Source: Aquiluna sp. (GTDB taxonomy: Bacteria > Actinomycetota > Actinomycetes > Actinomycetales > Microbacteriaceae). Taken from it: a DNA stretch of 9,055 nt. The notes under the pieces are model-generated. The model was not told the origin of the DNA and made no database searches. It saw nothing but the letters and a program-made list of their open reading frames with translations. Of this stretch, positions 6,458-9,055 are shown piece after piece. The stretch covers positions 1 through 9,055 of the forward strand of contig JADHKY010000043.1 of NCBI GenBank assembly GCA_016780945.1, written 5' to 3'. The first letter of the stretch is position 1. Every line of letters begins with the position of its first letter. The translations under genes were made by a program, and so were the position numbers.

Positions 6458-7645
6458 CTAGTTTAGGTCGGCGGCATCGCCAAGGGTCACTGTGAAGGTG
6501 CGGTTGGTGCCGTCTCGAAGGACAACCACCTCAACCTCTGCACCTGCCGGCTGCGCCCTGACTAATGCGGTGAGGTCGGCGGAACCGGTAACCCTCTCCC
6601 CCGCAAACTCAATAACTACATCCCCGGAACGAATACCCGCAGCATTCGCAGCGCCATCCTCGGTGACCTGTTCGACATAGGCTCCAATTGAGAAGCTTGA
6701 GTCAGCCGCGAAACTGTTGCGAACCATCGCACCGAGCAACCCGTGGGTTGCTACTCCGGTCTCCATGATCTCGGTGGCAATTCGAGCAGCGGTGTTTGAA
6801 GGAATGGCGAAGCCCACGCCAATCGAGCCAGCAACCCCATTACCCGCAGTGGCAATCGCGACATTCACTCCGATCAGACGACCGTTTTCGTCAACCAGGG
6901 CACCTCCCGAATTTCCGGGATTGATGGCGGCGTCGGTCTGTATCACCTGAATTGAAATGGATTCGCCAACTCCAGTCCAAAAACTAAGTCCCGGCTCGTC
7001 AGAAACTTCCGAGCTGGCAACCTGAATGGTGCGGTTCAGTGCGGAAACAATGCCCTCTGTCACGGTAGAGGTCAAACCAAGTGGAGCTCCAATGGCGACC
7101 ACGTTCTGACCAACATTGAGAGTCTTCGAGTCAGCAAAGACAATTGGCTTTAGCCCCTCGGCCTCAACCTTGATTACCGCCAGGTCATAGACCGAGTCGT
7201 AACCAATCAGCTCCGCTGCAACAACGGTGCCATCAAATAGCCGGACCGCAAGCGATGCGCCATCGGTTTCACCGCCGAGTGTGACGACGTGGGCATTGGT
7301 CAGGATGTAACCGTCCTCGGTAAGAATCACTCCTGAGCCAGAACCTGAATTCGATGAGGAGTTGACCGAGAGCGTTACAACCGAAGGGCCCGCCTGCGAT
7401 GCAGCACCGGTTACCCAGTTGACCTGCTCAACACTGTTTACGACTACAGGAGCTGGCTGTGTTGAGGCTACGTAGCTGATCCCCATGGAACTTGCACCAA
7501 TGATGCCGCCCACAAGCGCGCTCGACATCGCAAGTGCTGCAATGCCCAGCGCTCCAACCCTGCGCTTCGGAGGTTGTGGCGCAATTGGAGCTGCGTATCG
7601 CGTGCTGAAAGTGAACTGGCTATCGCCTCTTTGGAACTGACTCAT
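6458..7645 (-). CDS. Membrane-anchored HtrA/DegP-like serine protease with PDZ domain
   Basis: Predicted envelope quality-control protease. From the chosen start it has 395 residues: a short cytoplasmic N-terminus (1-30, with KRR at 28-30), one membrane segment (about 31-60), and an extracytoplasmic trypsin-like domain (about 75-300). The catalytic triad is complete: His119 in TNAHVV, Asp154 in YDLAV and Ser246 in GNSGG. A single PDZ domain (about 300-390) contains GAANAAGIRSGDVV and closes with TFTVTLG. The architecture is that of actinobacterial HtrA/PepD proteases. An open frame extends upstream to TTG 7681, but ATG 7645 has AAAGGG five bases before it, while the upstream TTG and ATG have no ribosome binding site. 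DUF3039 follows after five bases. The 74-bp gap upstream holds inverted repeats and promoter-like hexamers, fitting separate, perhaps stress-responsive, control (inference). Confidence 0.93.
   Translation of the reverse strand: MSQFQRGDSQFTFSTRYAAPIAPQPPKRRVGALGIAALAMSSALVGGIIGASSMGISYVASTQPAPVVVNSVEQVNWVTGAASQAGPSVVTLSVNSSSNSGSGSGVILTEDGYILTNAHVVTLGGETDGASLAVRLFDGTVVAAELIGYDSVYDLAVIKVEAEGLKPIVFADSKTLNVGQNVVAIGAPLGLTSTVTEGIVSALNRTIQVASSEVSDEPGLSFWTGVGESISIQVIQTDAAINPGNSGGALVDENGRLIGVNVAIATAGNGVAGSIGVGFAIPSNTAARIATEIMETGVATHGLLGAMVRNSFAADSSFSIGAYVEQVTEDGAANAAGIRSGDVVIEFAGERVTGSADLTALVRAQPAGAEVEVVVLRDGTNRTFTVTLGDAADLN
6460..6465 (-). promoter_or_regulatory. Possible internal -10 before DUF3039
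   Basis: TAAACT on the minus strand, overlapping the end of the htrA-like gene, predicts a start one base before the DUF3039 ATG. It matches the spacing at murI and pncB, but chance is possible and cotranscription from the protease gene is equally likely. Confidence 0.25.
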
Positions 7646-7650
7646 TTCAA

Positions 7651-7656
7651 CCCTTT
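7651..7656 (-). promoter_or_regulatory. Ribosome binding site deciding the htrA-like start
   Basis: AAAGGG on the minus strand, five bases before ATG 7645. The longer frame starting at 7681 lacks such a site. Confidence 0.65.
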
Positions 7657-7667
7657 CGCTCCCCGCC

Positions 7668-7673
7668 ATTATG
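7668..7673 (-). promoter_or_regulatory. Candidate -10 element for the htrA-like gene
   Basis: CATAAT on the minus strand matches five of six bases and predicts a start near 7661 with a 16-base leader holding the ribosome binding site. A second -10-like hexamer, TAGAAT, lies at 7690-7695. No clear -35 is visible for either, so which one is used is unknown. Confidence 0.35.
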
Positions 7674-7683
7674 TTCAACAACT

Positions 7684-7705
7684 CTGGGGATTCTATGAGT
7701 CCCAG
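7684..7705. repeat. Imperfect inverted repeat upstream of the htrA-like gene
   Basis: CTGGGGA and TCCCAG are complementary arms with one bulged base, separated by nine bases, and span the hexamer TAGAAT. Possibly an operator or a leader hairpin. No T-run follows, so a terminator is unlikely. Confidence 0.4.
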
Positions 7706-7707
7706 CT

Positions 7708-7717
7708 GAATAGATTC
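7708..7717. repeat. Short inverted repeat GAAT-N2-ATTC
   Basis: A perfect four-base inverted repeat with a two-base centre, between the PKD-like gene stop and the htrA-like gene. Short enough to be chance; noted because two other repeats flank it. Confidence 0.3.
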
Positions 7718-7718
7718 T

Positions 7719-7731
7719 GTTACCTAGTAAC
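7719..7731. repeat. Inverted repeat GTTAC-N3-GTAAC over the PKD-like gene stop
   Basis: Perfect five-base arms around CTA, overlapping the TAA stop at 7720-7722. It could be an operator half of the protease promoter region or coincidence. Confidence 0.3.
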
Positions 7732-8436
7732 CAAGAGTGTCCTTCGCGGAATTTCCACCACCGAGATCGCAAGCTCGTTGCTACTTAGCCAAATCTCGGC
7801 ATCCGACTGTTGCCAAGAGCCACCATCAAACTGGTAGCTCGCTCGGACACGTACTTTGGCAACCGCGCTAAGGCTGCCAGGCGATTCAAATATCCGGTCC
7901 ACGCTGAAGCCACTTCCTGTTTCACCGTCCGAAAATTGCCAGCGAGCTGCAATCGGTTCAAACCTTATGGTTGCGCTTCGGCCCAGGAGATTTCCAGCAA
8001 ACTCGCCTGCTGCCAGCTCGACGAAAAAGCTCGCTGGCACACCCACCTCCACCTCGCCGCCTGGAATCCAGGAGGCAACGGGCCTTCGTGATTTCGCACC
8101 AAAGACATCCGACACTTCATCATCAATGCTCACCACCTGCTTTGTAGCCTCGGGAACCTCATCGCCAATGCAGAGGCGCGAACCAATCGGAACCCAAGCG
8201 GTTATTACGCTCAGGGTTGGCGAGTCGATGGTGCCATTTGCATACCAACTGCAGAGTCTGAGGGGCTTTGGCTGAGGTGTGGCTGGAGACTCTCGACTCA
8301 CTTCCTCGCGATCAGTTATTCGCTCCGTCGCACAAACCTCAAACGAACCCTCGGTCTGCTCCTGGCTGCATTCGCAAACCCCAAGTGCTGCAGCTTCAAT
8401 GCTGCAGCTAGCGGCCAGCAAAATCTCGATTAGCAC
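7720..8436 (-). CDS. Unknown envelope-type protein with PKD-like beta-sandwich region
   Basis: A 238-residue protein of unknown function. The C-terminal half resembles a protein type I recall from Microbacteriaceae: GVPASFFVE (132-140), GNLLGRSATIRFEPIAARWQ (148-167), the PKD-like core RWQFSDGETG (165-174), a YQFDGGSW segment (201-208) and a closing TLLVTR. This suggests an extracellular beta-sandwich, but that is inference. The N-terminus is odd: a short hydrophobic stretch interrupted by Glu (LIEILLAASCSIEAAALGV), no basic n-region, and cysteines at 11, 21, 23 and 35. It is therefore not a standard Sec or lipoprotein signal. GTG 8436 is the earliest possible start, because an in-frame TAG lies two codons upstream. 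GGAG sits seven bases before it. It overlaps the end of the upstream lipoprotein gene by seven bases, so the two are coupled. Confidence 0.75.
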   Translation of the reverse strand: MLIEILLAASCSIEAAALGVCECSQEQTEGSFEVCATERITDREEVSRESPATPQPKPLRLCSWYANGTIDSPTLSVITAWVPIGSRLCIGDEVPEATKQVVSIDDEVSDVFGAKSRRPVASWIPGGEVEVGVPASFFVELAAGEFAGNLLGRSATIRFEPIAARWQFSDGETGSGFSVDRIFESPGSLSAVAKVRVRASYQFDGGSWQQSDAEIWLSSNELAISVVEIPRRTLLVTR

Positions 8437-8849
8437 CCGCTATCTCCGACCTGAAAGGTTTTTATCAGCCCGTCCTCTAGCTCCACGCTCACCTGCAGTC
8501 TCTCCCGGGCGGTTTCGACCTGCTCGCCCTCCGCATTGACAATTGCCACCCCTGACAGGTCCATGCAAACCAGCGATGACTCACTTGAAAGCCCTGTTAC
8601 CTCGAAGCTCGGCCGGCCTAATCGTCGGTAGCCAAGTGAGTCGAGAAGCTCCTGAGTCTCGAGAGCCGAGACCAGCGCGCTTCCGGTGAGGGCCTCAACA
8701 AAATCAGATTCGCCACTGCCCAAACCGGCGTAGCGCTCAAGAGCCAGAGTCAACTCATCTAGTGAGGGGTTGATTTCGCTCACGGTCTCTCGTGAAGCGC
8801 AGGATGCGAGCAACAGGGAAAGAGGCAGTAGAGCCAGAATCAATCTCAT
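8430..8849 (-). CDS. Small putative lipoprotein, function unknown
   Basis: A 139-residue predicted lipoprotein. The signal is clear: MRLILALLPLSLLLASC, with lipobox LASC and the lipidated Cys17, so it should be exported and anchored to the outer face of the membrane. The mature part is acidic. It includes an alpha-helical stretch (about 28-75) and then a likely beta-rich part with VCMDLSGVAIVNAEGE (94-109). Cys95 and the final Cys139 might pair. The layout resembles small lipoproteins I recall from Microbacteriaceae with a CLDVSGV motif; an NTF2-like fold is possible but unproven. The frame is open upstream to 8921, but ATG 8849 is chosen because it starts the signal peptide and lies exactly six bases after a -10-like TATCTT, with no Shine-Dalgarno, implying a leaderless mRNA. 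It overlaps the PKD-like gene downstream by seven bases. Confidence 0.8.
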   Translation of the reverse strand: MRLILALLPLSLLLASCASRETVSEINPSLDELTLALERYAGLGSGESDFVEALTGSALVSALETQELLDSLGYRRLGRPSFEVTGLSSESSLVCMDLSGVAIVNAEGEQVETARERLQVSVELEDGLIKTFQVGDSGC

Positions 8850-8855
8850 CTGAGC

Positions 8856-8861
8856 AAGATA
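8856..8861 (-). promoter_or_regulatory. Candidate leaderless promoter (-10) of the lipoprotein/PKD-like pair
   Basis: TATCTT on the minus strand ends six bases before ATG 8849, placing +1 on the A of the start codon. No ribosome binding site is present and no good -35 is seen. Confidence 0.45.
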
Positions 8862-8902
8862 GAGAGATTCTGCATTGGGCGCTTTTTGTTTTCCACAAGT
8901 GA

Positions 8903-8932
8903 AAACCCCCGAAGCTTTCACTTCGGGGGTTT
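8903..8932 (-). terminator. Intrinsic terminator after tRNA-fMet
   Basis: A perfect 12-bp stem (8903-8914 with 8921-8932, core CCCCCGAAG/CTTCGGGGG) with a six-base loop. On the minus strand it ends in TTTT before CACTT, and it starts two bases after the encoded CCA of tRNA-fMet. It isolates the tRNA from the lipoprotein gene downstream. The T-run is short, but the stem is strong. Confidence 0.8.
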
Positions 8933-8934
8933 CT

Positions 8935-9011
8935 TGGTTGCGGGGGCAGGATTTGAACCTACGACCTCCGGGTTATGAGCCCGGCGAGCTACCGAACTGC
9001 TCCACCCCGCG
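8935..9011 (-). tRNA. Initiator tRNA-fMet (anticodon CAT), CCA encoded
   Basis: A 77-base cloverleaf, closely similar to E. coli tRNA-fMet. Initiator hallmarks are visible: the C1-A72 mismatch at the end of the acceptor stem (CGCGGGG with CCCCGCA) and the three G-C pairs GGG/CCC flanking loop CTCATAA in the anticodon stem. Anticodon CAT is at 8975-8977 (minus strand). The T-arm is GTAGG-TTCAAAT-CCTGC, the discriminator is A, and CCA is encoded at 8935-8937. It supplies formyl-Met for initiation, so it is not an elongator Met or an Ile2 tRNA. A strong terminator follows at once. Confidence 0.98.
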
Positions 9012-9022
9012 GCGAAGTAGTA

Positions 9023-9028
9023 ACGATA
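9023..9028 (-). promoter_or_regulatory. Candidate -10 element for tRNA-fMet
   Basis: TATCGT on the minus strand predicts a start near 9016 and a five-base 5' leader removed by RNase P. The possible -35 region at 9046-9051 matches poorly. Nothing else is seen between 9012 and the window edge. Confidence 0.4.
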
Positions 9029-9055
9029 GCAGATTGCCCGCTAGTTCTCTAGTGC

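Noticed and set aside
7646..7681. Longer N-terminus (12 extra residues from TTG) for the HtrA-like protein
   Set aside because: No ribosome binding site before that TTG or the ATG after it; AAAGGG is well placed before ATG 7645. The extra stretch covers the likely promoter and leader.
7856..8275. Plus-strand open frame of 139 codons opposite the PKD-like gene
   Set aside because: Ser/Pro/Arg-rich low-complexity translation, no ribosome binding site, and fully antisense to a gene with family resemblance and coupled translation.
8850..8921. Longer N-terminus (24 extra residues) for the lipoprotein
   Set aside because: It would put a polar stretch before a complete lipoprotein signal and would overlap the tRNA terminator.
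1..9055. Mobile elements, CRISPR, defence or biosynthetic cluster
   Set aside because: No transposase, integrase, repeat-spacer array, toxin-antitoxin pair or large enzyme cluster is visible; all space is taken by housekeeping genes and the small envelope pair.

Overview
The window looks like a compact chromosomal segment of an actinobacterium. The best fit is a small-genome member of the Microbacteriaceae. Evidence is the actinobacterial DUF3039 protein, the murI-rph-rdgB order close to pncB, the style of the ArgS and HtrA-like proteins, and a lipoprotein plus PKD-like pair that I associate with Microbacteriaceae. GC is moderate by eye, gaps are short, and GTG and TTG starts are common. This placement is inference from protein style; no search was run.

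Layout, left to right. The minus strand carries the N-terminal half of argS (cut by the left edge) and a GH13 alpha-glucosidase. A tRNA-Arg(CCG) follows on the plus strand, and its 3' end touches the stop codon of the next minus-strand gene. A tight minus-strand operon murI-rph-rdgB ends there. A 45-bp divergent gap separates murI from pncB (nicotinate phosphoribosyltransferase, plus strand). pncB meets a DUF3039 gene tail to tail with a 4-base overlap. Upstream of DUF3039 on the minus strand lie a membrane-anchored HtrA-like serine protease, a PKD-like protein of unknown function and a small lipoprotein. The right end holds a strong hairpin terminator and an initiator tRNA-fMet with encoded CCA. 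No stretch over 300 bases lacks a gene.

Functionally this is mostly housekeeping. It covers Arg-tRNA charging (argS and a substrate tRNA), translation initiation (tRNA-fMet), peptidoglycan precursor supply (murI), RNA 3'-end maturation (rph), nucleotide-pool cleaning (rdgB), NAD salvage (pncB), oligosaccharide hydrolysis and envelope protein quality control. The least understood part is the translationally overlapping lipoprotein/PKD-like pair at about 7720-8849.

Several genes (murI, pncB, the lipoprotein) have a TANNNT -10-like hexamer exactly six bases before the start codon and no Shine-Dalgarno. That is the signature of leaderless mRNAs, which are common in Actinobacteria. I found no mobile element, CRISPR array, phage gene, defence system or biosynthetic cluster. 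The window gives a few regulatory oddities rather than a clear new system.
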